Source: OCS155 cluster bacterium AG-333-G23
Lineage (GTDB): Bacteria; Actinomycetota; Acidimicrobiia; Actinomarinales; Actinomarinaceae
NCBI GenBank assembly: GCA_003282445.1
Contig: QBZE01000001.1
Location: 248,001 to 312,000 of the forward strand
Length of the DNA: 64,000 nucleotides
Direction of reading: 5' to 3'
The translations under genes and the position numbers were made by a program. The notes below the pieces were generated by a model. It did not search any database. It saw only the letters and a program-made list of their open reading frames with translations, and was not told where the DNA came from. Below, piece after piece: positions 26,936 to 34,908 of the stretch (position 1 is its first letter; each line of letters starts with the position of its first letter).

Positions 26936-28106
26936 ATTTTTAACAGCTGGAGAAAGCCATGGCCCTGAATTAACAGGAATAATTGAAGGCGTTCCTGCAG
27001 GATTTACAATTAGTAAAGAATTTATAGATTCTTATTTAAAAAGAAGGCAGAAAGATACTGGTTCTGGTGGTCGAATGAATATTGAAAGCGATGAAGTATT
27101 TATATCATCCGGAGTAGTTAATAATATTTCAACAGGAGCTCCTATTGCTTTACGAATTAAAAATAAAGATTGGGAAAATTGGAAAGATAAAGATATAGAA
27201 CCATACGTAGTTCCTAGACCTGGGCATGCAGATTTAATTGGTACCGCAAAATATGATTTAAATGACATAAGGTTAGTTTTAGAAAGATCAAGTGCTAGAG
27301 AGACGGCCATGAGGTGTGCAATAGGAGCAATTGCGATGCAGATACTAGAGTCAATGGGAATATCAATATGTGGTTATGTTTCATCTATAGGGAAGGTTGA
27401 CTATAGATATTCAAATGATTTCTCATTGGATGAGTTGAGAAAATTAACAGATGATTCACCGGTCTCTTGTCCAGATGCTAATAAATCTAAGCAAATGGAA
27501 AAAGAAATTTTAGATGCAAGAAAAAAGAAGGACACACTCGGAGGGTCTATAACTACCATTGCTACAGGTGTTCCTCCAACATTAGGAAGTTATGTACATT
27601 GGGACAAAAAATTAGATGCTAAATTAGCAAGAATTCTTATGTCTATACAAAGCGTTAAGGCTATAGAAGTTGGAGATGGGATTGCATCATCAAAAAATTA
27701 TGGGACATCAGTTCAAGATCAATATGTTTTAGATGAGAAAGAAATAAAAAAGGAATCAAACAACCTTGGAGGTTTTGAAGGAGGTATGACAAATGGAGAA
27801 AATATAGAATTAACAGCTTATTTGAAACCAATAAGTACTACATTGTCTCCAATAAAAAGTGTGAATCTTGCTGAAAAAGAAGAAACAGAAACAGTTTATG
27901 AAAGATCAGATACATGCGCAGTCCCGAGAGCAGTACCAATTTTTGAGAGCGCAATGGCCTTAGAAATATTAAATGCTGTTTTAAACAAGACTGGTGGAGA
28001 CAATAAGAAAGAAATAATTAAAAATTTTGAAAATATCCCAAATTTAAATATTGATGAATTTGATTTAGATAATAAAGTTTGGAAATTTGGTTATGAATCG
28101 GAATAA
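26928..28106 (+). CDS. aroC: Chorismate synthase
   Basis: AroC makes chorismate from EPSP with reduced FMN. ATG 26928 gives the exact family N-terminus MIRFLTAGESHGPELTGII and 392 residues; earlier in-frame starts lie within aroE. Signatures include DTGSGGRMNIESDEV, RPGHADLIGTAKY, RSSARETAMRCAIGAIA and, near the end, RSDTCAVPRAVPIFESAMAL. Confidence 0.96.
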   Translation: MIRFLTAGESHGPELTGIIEGVPAGFTISKEFIDSYLKRRQKDTGSGGRMNIESDEVFISSGVVNNISTGAPIALRIKNKDWENWKDKDIEPYVVPRPGHADLIGTAKYDLNDIRLVLERSSARETAMRCAIGAIAMQILESMGISICGYVSSIGKVDYRYSNDFSLDELRKLTDDSPVSCPDANKSKQMEKEILDARKKKDTLGGSITTIATGVPPTLGSYVHWDKKLDAKLARILMSIQSVKAIEVGDGIASSKNYGTSVQDQYVLDEKEIKKESNNLGGFEGGMTNGENIELTAYLKPISTTLSPIKSVNLAEKEETETVYERSDTCAVPRAVPIFESAMALEILNAVLNKTGGDNKKEIIKNFENIPNLNIDEFDLDNKVWKFGYESE

Positions 28107-28602
28107 TGTTTTTTTGGTTGGTTTTATGGGTTCGGGTAAATCAGCAGTTTACAAAGAGATTTCTCCTTTAGTTAAATCAGAAAATTTTGATTTAGATGAG
28201 GAAATTATTAAACAATATGGAAGCATTGAAACAATATTTGAAAAAGAAGGAGAAGCTCATTTTAGAGCATTAGAACAAAAAAAGTTTTCTTCTATTCCAA
28301 GTGAAAACTGTTTAGTAGCTTTAGGCGGAGGCTCTATAGAGAACGATATAATTTTTGAAAAGATTATAAATTCTTCCAATGCTTTTTACTTAATGGATAA
28401 TATTGAAAACTTATGGGAGAGAATAAAAGATACAGACAGACCATTAGTTAAAAAAGGGAAGGAAGAAGTAATAAAACTATTTAATAAAAGAGTGTCATTA
28501 TATGAAAAAGTATTAAACAAAATTGATATGTCAAAAACGACAATTAATGAAGCATCTGAAATAGTTATTGAAAGCACGTGGTTAAAAGATGCAAGAATCT
28601 AA
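28093..28602 (+). CDS. aroK: Shikimate kinase
   Basis: AroK phosphorylates shikimate. The 169-residue product has Walker A GFMGSGKSAV, the shikimate-binding Asp in FDLDEEI, EGEAHFRALE, the LGGGS loop and DRPL. ATG 28093 lies 14 bases inside aroC; a TTG two codons earlier is possible. The frame also overlaps aroB by 14 bases. Confidence 0.93.
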   Translation: MNRNNVFLVGFMGSGKSAVYKEISPLVKSENFDLDEEIIKQYGSIETIFEKEGEAHFRALEQKKFSSIPSENCLVALGGGSIENDIIFEKIINSSNAFYLMDNIENLWERIKDTDRPLVKKGKEEVIKLFNKRVSLYEKVLNKIDMSKTTINEASEIVIESTWLKDARI

Positions 28603-29590
28603 AATTACTTATTTAGACAACGTAGATCGGCTCAACTCATATTTGAGAAAAAACTTTAGTACAAGTAGCTCAGTAATCTTTGTTGACTCAAAGGTAAGTT
28701 CAGAATATAAATTTGATGAAAATTTTAACACTCATGAAATTTTGATTAATGAAGAAACAAAAAATATTACAACAGTTGAAAAAATTTGGGAAATTATGCA
28801 CTCGAATTCAGTAACAAGAAGCACAAATGTAATTTGCATTGGAGGAGGAGTCCTTTGTGATGTAATGGGATTTGCGACTAGTACTTATAAAAGAGGTGCT
28901 AATTTAGTATTAATTCCAACCACACTTCTTGCGATGGTTGATGCTTCACATGGTGGAAAAAATGGAGTTAATAATAACTATGGAAAGAATCAAATAGGTA
29001 CATTTTATTTACCTAACGAGGTTTTAGTTTGTGTTGAATTTTTAAATTCCTTAAATAAAGAAGAAATTAATACTGGTTTAATCGAGGTTATTAAGGCTGG
29101 CTTTATTGGAAATAGTAAGATTTTAGAGCTAGTTTATGGAGATGACTCACTTTATTCCGACAAAAGTTTACTTCAACTAGCTATTGATGTTAAAACAAAA
29201 ATTACTAAGGAAGACTTAAAAGAATCCAATACAAGAATGTATTTAAATTTTGGTCATACAATAGGTCACTTAATTGAATCAGATTCAAACTATCAAATTT
29301 CACATGGTCAAGCTGTTGGCATTGGAATTTTGATTGCTTTAGAAATTTCAGAAAAAGAATACAATTTAGATCAATCATATAGAAAAAATTATATGACTTT
29401 TTTAAATAACTCTGGTCTTAAAAGTCATTATAAATTTCAAAAAACAAAAAGTGAACTTATAAGAATATTAAGTAATGATAAAAAAGTAAATAATGAAAAG
29501 ATTAATTTTGTTTTGTTAGAAGAAATAGAAAAACCAATCCTTAAAGAGGTAGATATTGAGCAAGCAATGGAATTGATAATAAATGAGTAA
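28589..29590 (+). CDS. aroB: 3-dehydroquinate synthase
   Basis: AroB cyclises DAHP to 3-dehydroquinate using NAD+ and a divalent metal. The 333-residue protein is slightly short for the family (about 360). It has ICIGGGVLCDVMGFATSTY, PTTLLAMVDASHGGKNGVN, GLIEVIKAGFI with the metal Glu, and YLNFGHTIGHLIES with SHGQAVGIG for the metal His residues. It overlaps aroQ by 8 bases. Confidence 0.93.
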   Translation: MQESKITYLDNVDRLNSYLRKNFSTSSSVIFVDSKVSSEYKFDENFNTHEILINEETKNITTVEKIWEIMHSNSVTRSTNVICIGGGVLCDVMGFATSTYKRGANLVLIPTTLLAMVDASHGGKNGVNNNYGKNQIGTFYLPNEVLVCVEFLNSLNKEEINTGLIEVIKAGFIGNSKILELVYGDDSLYSDKSLLQLAIDVKTKITKEDLKESNTRMYLNFGHTIGHLIESDSNYQISHGQAVGIGILIALEISEKEYNLDQSYRKNYMTFLNNSGLKSHYKFQKTKSELIRILSNDKKVNNEKINFVLLEEIEKPILKEVDIEQAMELIINE

Positions 29591-30017
29591 AGTAATAATA
29601 ATTAATGGTCCAAATTTAAACTTTTTGGGAATAAGAGAAATTGAAAAATATGGAAGCCTATCATATGAAGATTTAAAAAATAAGATTATTGAACACACAG
29701 AAGGTAAAAATAAGATCGAATTTTTTCAATCAAATTCTGAAGGAGAGATTGTTACATACATACAAGAAATTAGAAAAGACACTGAGGTCAAGGGTGTTGT
29801 AATTAATCCTGGTGGTTTAACTCATTCAAGTGTTTCTTTAAGAGATGTTCTTTCAATACTACAAGTACCAATAATTGAGGTTCATATAACTGATATTGCC
29901 AAAAGAGAATCATATAGAAGAATAAACTTAATTTCTGACTTATGTACGAAGTCAATAGTAGGAAAAGGCATTGAAGGGTACATTGAAGGAGTTGATTTCT
30001 TAAATGAAAAAAATTAA
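29583..30017 (+). CDS. aroQ: 3-dehydroquinate dehydratase, type II
   Basis: AroQ dehydrates 3-dehydroquinate. The 144-residue product is a type II dodecameric enzyme: NGPNLNFLGIREIEKYGS (with catalytic Arg and Tyr), FFQSNSEGEIV, INPGGLTHSSVSLRD and EVHITDIAKRESYRR with the catalytic His. The usual SN in the last motif reads TD, a mild divergence. Overlaps pheA by 14 bases. Confidence 0.92.
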   Translation: MSKVIIINGPNLNFLGIREIEKYGSLSYEDLKNKIIEHTEGKNKIEFFQSNSEGEIVTYIQEIRKDTEVKGVVINPGGLTHSSVSLRDVLSILQVPIIEVHITDIAKRESYRRINLISDLCTKSIVGKGIEGYIEGVDFLNEKN

Positions 30018-30822
30018 AAAAATATTTTATCAAGGTTCTGAAGGTTCTTATTCCGAATCTGTTTTAGAAGCGTGTTTTCAAGAGGCTGAATATGTTGCGT
30101 GTGAAACTTTTAAAGAAACATTAGGAAATGTTTCAAGTGAAGATTTTGCACTTATTCCAGTTGAGAATTCACTAGTTGGCACTGTTATAGAGGCATATGA
30201 GAATCTTACTGAGAGCAATCTTGAAGTATATTTAGAAATTAGAAAGAAAATAAATCATGCCTTAATTGGCCTTCAAGGTGTAAAAATTGAAAATATTACA
30301 AAAGTAATCTCGCATCCACAAGCTTTGCAGCAATGTAGCAATTTTTTAGAAGGCCTAAAAATAGAGAGACAGCCTGTTTTTGACACTGCAGGGAGTGTTA
30401 TGAGCTTATTAGAAAATGATACTAAAGAAATTGCCGCAATTGCGGGAGAGCATTTTGAAAATGATAAAAGATTTACAATTTTACAAAATAACATATCAAA
30501 TCATATTGAAAATTACACAAGATTTTTTTTAGTTGGCAAAGAAGACCCTGAAATGTCTGAAACGAAAGACAAGAGGTCAGCTGTCTTAATAGCTGATGAC
30601 AAGCCAGGATCATTACTACAGGGCTTAAAGATTTTTGAAGAATTAAAACTAAACCTTACAAAGCTTGAATCAAGACCAATACTTGGATCTCCATGGGAGT
30701 ATAAATTTTATATTGATTATCAAAATAAAAGCAATGAAGTTGATACTCAACTTGAAGAAGAGTTAAGAAAAGTAACAAAAGAATTTAAAATTATTGGAAA
30801 GTATGGTTCTATAGATCTTTAA
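30004..30822 (+). CDS. pheA: Prephenate dehydratase
   Basis: PheA converts prephenate to phenylpyruvate. The 272-residue protein is monofunctional: a catalytic domain with PVENSLVGTVIEAYENL and the essential NYTRFFLV near residue 180, then a C-terminal ACT domain beginning about AVLIADDKPGSLLQGL with the ESRP motif (LESRPILGSPWEYKFYID), which binds Phe for allosteric feedback. Last gene of the aromatic operon. It converges on the next gene with a 14-base tail-to-tail overlap. Confidence 0.94.
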   Translation: MKKIKKIFYQGSEGSYSESVLEACFQEAEYVACETFKETLGNVSSEDFALIPVENSLVGTVIEAYENLTESNLEVYLEIRKKINHALIGLQGVKIENITKVISHPQALQQCSNFLEGLKIERQPVFDTAGSVMSLLENDTKEIAAIAGEHFENDKRFTILQNNISNHIENYTRFFLVGKEDPEMSETKDKRSAVLIADDKPGSLLQGLKIFEELKLNLTKLESRPILGSPWEYKFYIDYQNKSNEVDTQLEEELRKVTKEFKIIGKYGSIDL

Positions 30823-31885
30823 ATGACCAGTTTGAAGACTCTTTATCGTCTTCTATAACTATATTTAACTTTTCTAAAAGATCTCTTATATTATCAGACT
30901 CTTCAAATTTTTTACTGTCTCGAAGTTGGTTTCTTAAGGAAATTAAATCTTCAACTAAAGTTTCAAAAACTTCTGAGTAATTTTTCTCATTTTTAATTTG
31001 TAATTTTAATTTTGCAATTTGTTCATTTAACTCACTAATATCATCTAATTTAATTTCACTTTTTTTATTGCTTAAAATATTATCTTTTGATAGTGGAAGT
31101 AGTTTTTTTAATTCATCTAAATTATATACTTCACCTTTTTCGAACGACTTTTCTTCTTTGTGGTTTAGTATTGTTACATTGCCAATTCCTTCAACTTCAA
31201 AAGAGTTGTTTTCTCCATCAATAAGAAGTGCAGTGTGTTCATCTATACCTATAATATTTGTAAATTCATTTTCTAATAAAGTTTCCATTCTTCTTTTACC
31301 TACATAGCTGTAACTTGTATCGTGAGTACCTCCTTCCTTATTATTAAAATGTGGAATAATTGTACAATTTAAATTAAAAATTTCTAAAACTTTTAATCCT
31401 TCTTCCCAGTAAGGCTCTAGTCCAACTTTATATATTTCATAAACTGGCAAAGTTTTATTCCCCAAAGTGGAAGCAGCAGCACTTGAAAAAACTGCACTCC
31501 CTCCTTTTGTTATATGTTTTTTAAATAAATCTGGAACCCCTGAGTCAATCCATGTTTTTGAGGCATAACTAGGGCTACCTGGTCCAGCAAAGATAAAATT
31601 TGATTCTGATAGTGCTTCTAACATTTCAAAATAATTTATTGAATTTATTGCTTTTTTATCTCTAAAGCTTGCAAGGTCAATTTCAATATTGATGCTTTTT
31701 TCATAAAATTCTTTTAATTTTTTAACTAATTCATCAGCATTTTCTTGGAATCCAAAAGGTGTATCAATCATATAAGCATTAACTTTTTCACCTAGGTTGT
31801 TTATTAGCCTTCTATGAACCGATACCAAATTTGGACTTGTTTCACCTGATCCAAGTATTGCTATTGATCCTTTAACTTTTGACAT
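30809..31885 (-). CDS. S51/class I glutamine amidotransferase-like protein with CysRS-like C-terminal tail
   Basis: The 358-residue protein has two parts. Residues 1-240 resemble peptidase S51/type 1 amidotransferase-like folds: IAILGSGETSPNLV at the N-terminus, FAGPGSPSYASKTW, and VFSSAAASTLG in the place of the nucleophile elbow, with IGIDEHTALLIDG after it. The last 70 residues are a coiled helix ending LRDSKKFEESDNIRDLLEKL and NIVIEDDKESSNW, which is the pattern of the C-terminal end of cysteinyl-tRNA synthetase. No tRNA synthetase catalytic motif is present. Activity is not known. The -10 TATAAT lies 6 bases before its ATG. Divergent from the esterase. Confidence 0.7.
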   Translation of the reverse strand: MSKVKGSIAILGSGETSPNLVSVHRRLINNLGEKVNAYMIDTPFGFQENADELVKKLKEFYEKSINIEIDLASFRDKKAINSINYFEMLEALSESNFIFAGPGSPSYASKTWIDSGVPDLFKKHITKGGSAVFSSAAASTLGNKTLPVYEIYKVGLEPYWEEGLKVLEIFNLNCTIIPHFNNKEGGTHDTSYSYVGKRRMETLLENEFTNIIGIDEHTALLIDGENNSFEVEGIGNVTILNHKEEKSFEKGEVYNLDELKKLLPLSKDNILSNKKSEIKLDDISELNEQIAKLKLQIKNEKNYSEVFETLVEDLISLRNQLRDSKKFEESDNIRDLLEKLNIVIEDDKESSNWSFKDL

Positions 31886-31891
31886 TAAACC

Positions 31892-31897
31892 ATTATA
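31892..31897 (-). promoter_or_regulatory. -10 box of the leaderless S51-like gene
   Basis: On the minus strand TATAAT is followed by six bases (GGTTTA) and then the ATG at 31885. Initiation would fall on the start codon; no ribosome binding site is present. Confidence 0.6.
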
Positions 31898-31924
31898 GGT
31901 ATTTAATGAATCTTGAAAAAATTG

Positions 31925-31930
31925 TATAAT
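31925..31930 (+). promoter_or_regulatory. -10 box of the leaderless esterase gene
   Basis: TATAAT, six bases (GAATTC), then ATG 31937. It is divergent to the S51-like gene's promoter 27 bases away. This spacing also decides the start codon of the esterase. Confidence 0.55.
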
Positions 31931-31936
31931 GAATTC

Positions 31937-32935
31937 ATGTTTAAAATTATGTTAAAAATTTTAGAAGTATTCACAATCGAATATATACCCCGCCTTCCTA
32001 TTTCATTAAGAAAGCACTTTTATAAACTAATTCTCCCTTTAAGGAAAGTAAAAGACAAAGTAGCTCTTAATGGCCCAAAGGGAGATTTTACATTTGAGAT
32101 AAGACTCGAATACGCAAAGCTCTCTAGGCAAGGTTTAAACAATAGCGGCACTCATTTATTGAAATTTGATGAATCAGTAAAAGTTCAAAAACTTGAGAAC
32201 ACGCCCTTAGATATATATAAATTTACACCAGATAATCCAGTTGAAGATACATACGGCATTTACTTTCACGGTGGAGGATATTATGCAGGAAGCATAACTT
32301 CTCATAAACATTTTATATCTCAATTAACTGCTGGAACAAATGTACCGTTTTATTTTTTTGAATACAGGCTTAGTCCAGAGAATGTTTTTCCTGCGGCCCA
32401 TGAAGATGCAAAAGTTGCAGTTGAATATATAAAAAATTTAGAAAATGGAAAAAATTCCATATGGGCTGGTGAGTCAGCTGGAGGAGGTCTATCGACTGGA
32501 TTGGTAGTAGATGATTCATTTAATATCAAGCCAGATAAATTAGTACTCCTTTCTCCTTGGCTAGATCTTTCAGATAGAAATCGGGATAGAAGCTATTTAA
32601 AAAACAAAGATATTTTGCTAGCTTTAGACGGAATGCATTTTGTAGGAGAGTATTATGCTGGAGAATTTGATCCAACAGATCCGATCTTATCTCCTGTTTT
32701 TGCCGATATAAATAATTTTCCAGAAACATTAATTCAAGTCTGCTCAAATGAACTTTTATACAACGATGCCATTGAATTTACAAAAAAACTTGGTGAAAAA
32801 GGAACAAAGTATGAGTTACAAGTTTGGGATGATTTATGGCATGCATGGCACTTCTTCCCAATAAAAGAATCTTCAGATGCTCTTAAAAAAATAGTTAACT
32901 TTATTACTTCTGACTCTTATTCTTCACCTAAGTGA
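31937..32935 (+). CDS. Alpha/beta hydrolase, hormone-sensitive-lipase-like esterase
   Basis: The 332-residue protein has the oxyanion motif YFHGGGYYAGS near residue 115, the nucleophile elbow WAGESAGGGLS (Ser), SPWLDLSD, the acidic residue region after SNELLYNDA, and the catalytic His in DLWHAWHFF. Family members hydrolyse short acyl esters; the natural substrate is not evident. ATG 31937 is preferred to an upstream TTG (31913), since a perfect -10 box ends 6 bases before it and no ribosome binding site is seen. It ends in a 19-base tail-to-tail overlap with the ABC ATPase gene. Confidence 0.85.
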   Translation: MFKIMLKILEVFTIEYIPRLPISLRKHFYKLILPLRKVKDKVALNGPKGDFTFEIRLEYAKLSRQGLNNSGTHLLKFDESVKVQKLENTPLDIYKFTPDNPVEDTYGIYFHGGGYYAGSITSHKHFISQLTAGTNVPFYFFEYRLSPENVFPAAHEDAKVAVEYIKNLENGKNSIWAGESAGGGLSTGLVVDDSFNIKPDKLVLLSPWLDLSDRNRDRSYLKNKDILLALDGMHFVGEYYAGEFDPTDPILSPVFADINNFPETLIQVCSNELLYNDAIEFTKKLGEKGTKYELQVWDDLWHAWHFFPIKESSDALKKIVNFITSDSYSSPK

Positions 32936-33663
32936 TGAAGGGCAAATCCATAAGGTAGTTCAAGTCGATTTTCTTTCATTAACTGTTTATTTTGTAAGAT
33001 ATCTTTTGTTAATGAATCTTCTTTTATAATTCCTTCATTTAAAACCAAACTTCTTTCACAGATTTCTAATGCCATAGGAAGATCATGAGTGACAAGTATT
33101 ATGGATATGTCTAACTTTATTAGAATATCAATTAAATCTCTTCTTGATGCAGGATCTAAATTTGAGGCTGGTTCATCAAGAACTAATAGTTTAGGTTTTG
33201 ATGCTAAAACAGTTGCAATTGCAACTTTTCTTTTTTGTCCAAAACTTAGATGATGAGGAGGCCTATCTTGAAAATTTTCCATACCAACCATCTTTAAGGC
33301 CTCTACAGCATTTGTTTCACTTTCCTCATTTGAATACCCAAAATTTTTTGGTCCAAACATAACATCTTCAATAACAGTTGGCATAAATAATTGGTCATCA
33401 GGATCTTGAAAAACAACACCTACAGTTTTTCTAATTTTTCCAATATTTTCAGATGAATATTCTAAACCATCAACTTCAATTTCACCTTTTAACTCTCCAA
33501 GTATTCCATTCAAATGGAGAATTAAAGTAGTTTTACCTGCACCATTTGGTCCTAATATTGCAATAGATTCACCTTTGTTAATAGAAAAATCTATGCCTTT
33601 TAAGGCTTTATGTCCATCTGGATACGTATATGCCAGATTGTTAATTTTTAAATATTTACTCAT
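32917..33663 (-). CDS. cbiO: ECF-type transporter ATP-binding protein (CbiO/EcfA family)
   Basis: The 248-residue ABC ATPase has Walker A LGPNGAGKTTLILHLNG near residue 37, the Q-loop VVFQDPDDQLF typical of the CbiO group, the signature HHLSFGQKRKVAIATVLA, Walker B LLVLDEPASNLDP and the switch VTHD. It overlaps cbiQ by 4 bases. With CbiQ it forms the energising module of an energy-coupling-factor uptake system for a metal or vitamin. No substrate-binding S-component (such as CbiM) lies nearby. Confidence 0.9.
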   Translation of the reverse strand: MSKYLKINNLAYTYPDGHKALKGIDFSINKGESIAILGPNGAGKTTLILHLNGILGELKGEIEVDGLEYSSENIGKIRKTVGVVFQDPDDQLFMPTVIEDVMFGPKNFGYSNEESETNAVEALKMVGMENFQDRPPHHLSFGQKRKVAIATVLASKPKLLVLDEPASNLDPASRRDLIDILIKLDISIILVTHDLPMALEICERSLVLNEGIIKEDSLTKDILQNKQLMKENRLELPYGFALHHLGEE

Positions 33664-34424
33664 AAATTTTTATCCACAATTAAAACAAAAATTGATATCA
33701 AAGTTAGAAAAATTAATAATACTGAGTTGTCATATTCTCGTTTTTTTAATTCAATAGACCCATTAAAGCCTCTTGAAATCATTGATAGGTATACTCTTTC
33801 GCCTCTTTCATATCCTCGAATTAACATAGCGCCTGACGCATAAGCTATTGGGATAAGACCTTTTATTCCTTTTTCTTGATATCCTCTAGACCTCATGGAA
33901 ATTCGAACTCTTTTAAACTCATCAATGAAGACATCAATGTACCTTATGGCGAATGACATAATGGCAATTATTATTTGTGGAAGTTTTAACTTTTGTAAGC
34001 CATAAATAAGCTCAATAGTTGTTGTTACAGCAGTTAAAACTATTCCCATAGTTACTCCGAGAGTTGCTTTAAAAAGTATTCCAAACATATCTTCTAAACC
34101 AGTTCGGTATATATCTATACCAAATAATGTATAAACAATATCATTATTTTCACTACTCAAGAAGGGGAGAAATAAAGCGAAGATAATAAATGGAATATCA
34201 ATTGTCAGTCTTTTAAGATAAATTTTTAAAGGTATTTTTGAAATATAAAGAATGAGAAAAACAATTAATGAATGTGAAAGTATCTGAAACAAATTTTCAA
34301 CATCTGAAAAGGCTATAGATATTACGATTAAAAAAGTAGAAAGAATTTTAAGTTCTGGTTTTATATTTTTTAACACAGATTCTTTGTGTAATGAAAGATG
34401 GTGGGAGTGAGTTGTAGAGTACAT
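33660..34424 (-). CDS. cbiQ: ECF transporter transmembrane protein (CbiQ/EcfT family)
   Basis: The 254-residue protein has about five membrane helices and the two cytoplasmic coupling motifs RISMRSRGYQ and LSMISRGFNG that contact the ATPase. The N-terminus is His-rich (THSHHLSLH). The family includes cobalt, nickel and vitamin systems. A leaderless start (-10 TAACAT, 6 bases upstream) and a 15-bp palindrome directly above it suggest metal-responsive control by the adjacent Fur-family protein. The substrate is undetermined; a divalent metal is the best inference. Confidence 0.85.
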   Translation of the reverse strand: MYSTTHSHHLSLHKESVLKNIKPELKILSTFLIVISIAFSDVENLFQILSHSLIVFLILYISKIPLKIYLKRLTIDIPFIIFALFLPFLSSENNDIVYTLFGIDIYRTGLEDMFGILFKATLGVTMGIVLTAVTTTIELIYGLQKLKLPQIIIAIMSFAIRYIDVFIDEFKRVRISMRSRGYQEKGIKGLIPIAYASGAMLIRGYERGERVYLSMISRGFNGSIELKKREYDNSVLLIFLTLISIFVLIVDKNL

Positions 34425-34430
34425 AGGCTA

Positions 34431-34436
34431 ATGTTA
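34431..34436 (-). promoter_or_regulatory. -10 box of the leaderless cbiQO unit
   Basis: On the minus strand TAACAT is followed by TAGCCT (6 bases) and the cbiQ ATG at 34424. The palindrome at 34438-34452 abuts it on the upstream side. Confidence 0.55.
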
Positions 34437-34437
34437 C

Positions 34438-34452
34438 TGCAAATGATTTGCA
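34438..34452. promoter_or_regulatory. Candidate Fur/Zur-family operator
   Basis: TGCAAATGATTTGCA is a perfect 7-1-7 palindrome one base above the cbiQ -10 box, in the 38-base gap between the Fur-family gene and cbiQ. Actinobacterial Zur boxes have the same 7-1-7 layout with an ATGAT core. Occupancy would block polymerase, so repression is expected when the regulator is metal-loaded. Confidence 0.6.
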
Positions 34453-34462
34453 ATAAAAAAAA

Positions 34463-34873
34463 TTATTTACATTTTTTACACTTACCCGAATATACAAAGT
34501 GATTCTTTTCTATCTTATATCCAGTGTCTTTAGTAATAAGTTCATTAACCTTATTTGTTGTTTTATTTGAGATGTCTTCAATATTATTACAGTTATCACA
34601 TGCTATATGGGTGCTTGTTATTGCTTCTTTCAGATAATATATTCCAGAAGAGTGAGCTTGGTGAGAGTGCTCAATAATATTTAACTCTTCTAGTAATTCA
34701 AATGTTCTATATATGGTTGCTAAATCAATCTCTTTTGAATATTTACGGGCCAATTTAAATAAGTTGTCTGCTGTAAAATGCTCATGACCTGATTCTTCGA
34801 GTATTTTACATATAATTTCTCTAGATGTAGTTACTCTGTATCCATTTTTTTTGAGCTGATTTATCAAATCCAT
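34463..34873 (-). CDS. Fur-family metal-responsive transcriptional regulator
   Basis: The 136-residue protein has an N-terminal winged helix (LKKNGYRVTTSREIICKIL, DLATIYRTFELLEEL) and a C-terminal dimerisation domain with metal ligands, including CDNCNN and a C-terminal CKKCK that form the usual structural zinc site. Fur, Zur, Nur and PerR share these features, and sequence alone does not separate them. Its location upstream of an ECF transporter with a palindromic operator favours a Zur- or Nur-like role. -10 TATACT lies 6 bases before the ATG. Confidence 0.85.
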   Translation of the reverse strand: MDLINQLKKNGYRVTTSREIICKILEESGHEHFTADNLFKLARKYSKEIDLATIYRTFELLEELNIIEHSHQAHSSGIYYLKEAITSTHIACDNCNNIEDISNKTTNKVNELITKDTGYKIEKNHFVYSGKCKKCK

Positions 34874-34879
34874 AGGTAA

Positions 34880-34885
34880 AGTATA
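34880..34885 (-). promoter_or_regulatory. -10 box of the leaderless Fur-family gene
   Basis: On the minus strand TATACT, six bases (TTACCT), then ATG at 34873. On the plus strand TATAAT occupies 34882-34887 and could serve the divergent thioredoxin-like gene, so the two -10 elements overlap. Confidence 0.55.
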
Positions 34886-34908
34886 ATTTGTTTAATTAAG
34901 GAAAAATA

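Noticed and set aside
30834-30853. GAAGAC...GTCTTC hairpin near the pheA/S51 junction as a terminator
   Set aside because: The stem is only 6 bp with an 8-base loop, lies within coding sequence and has no T run.
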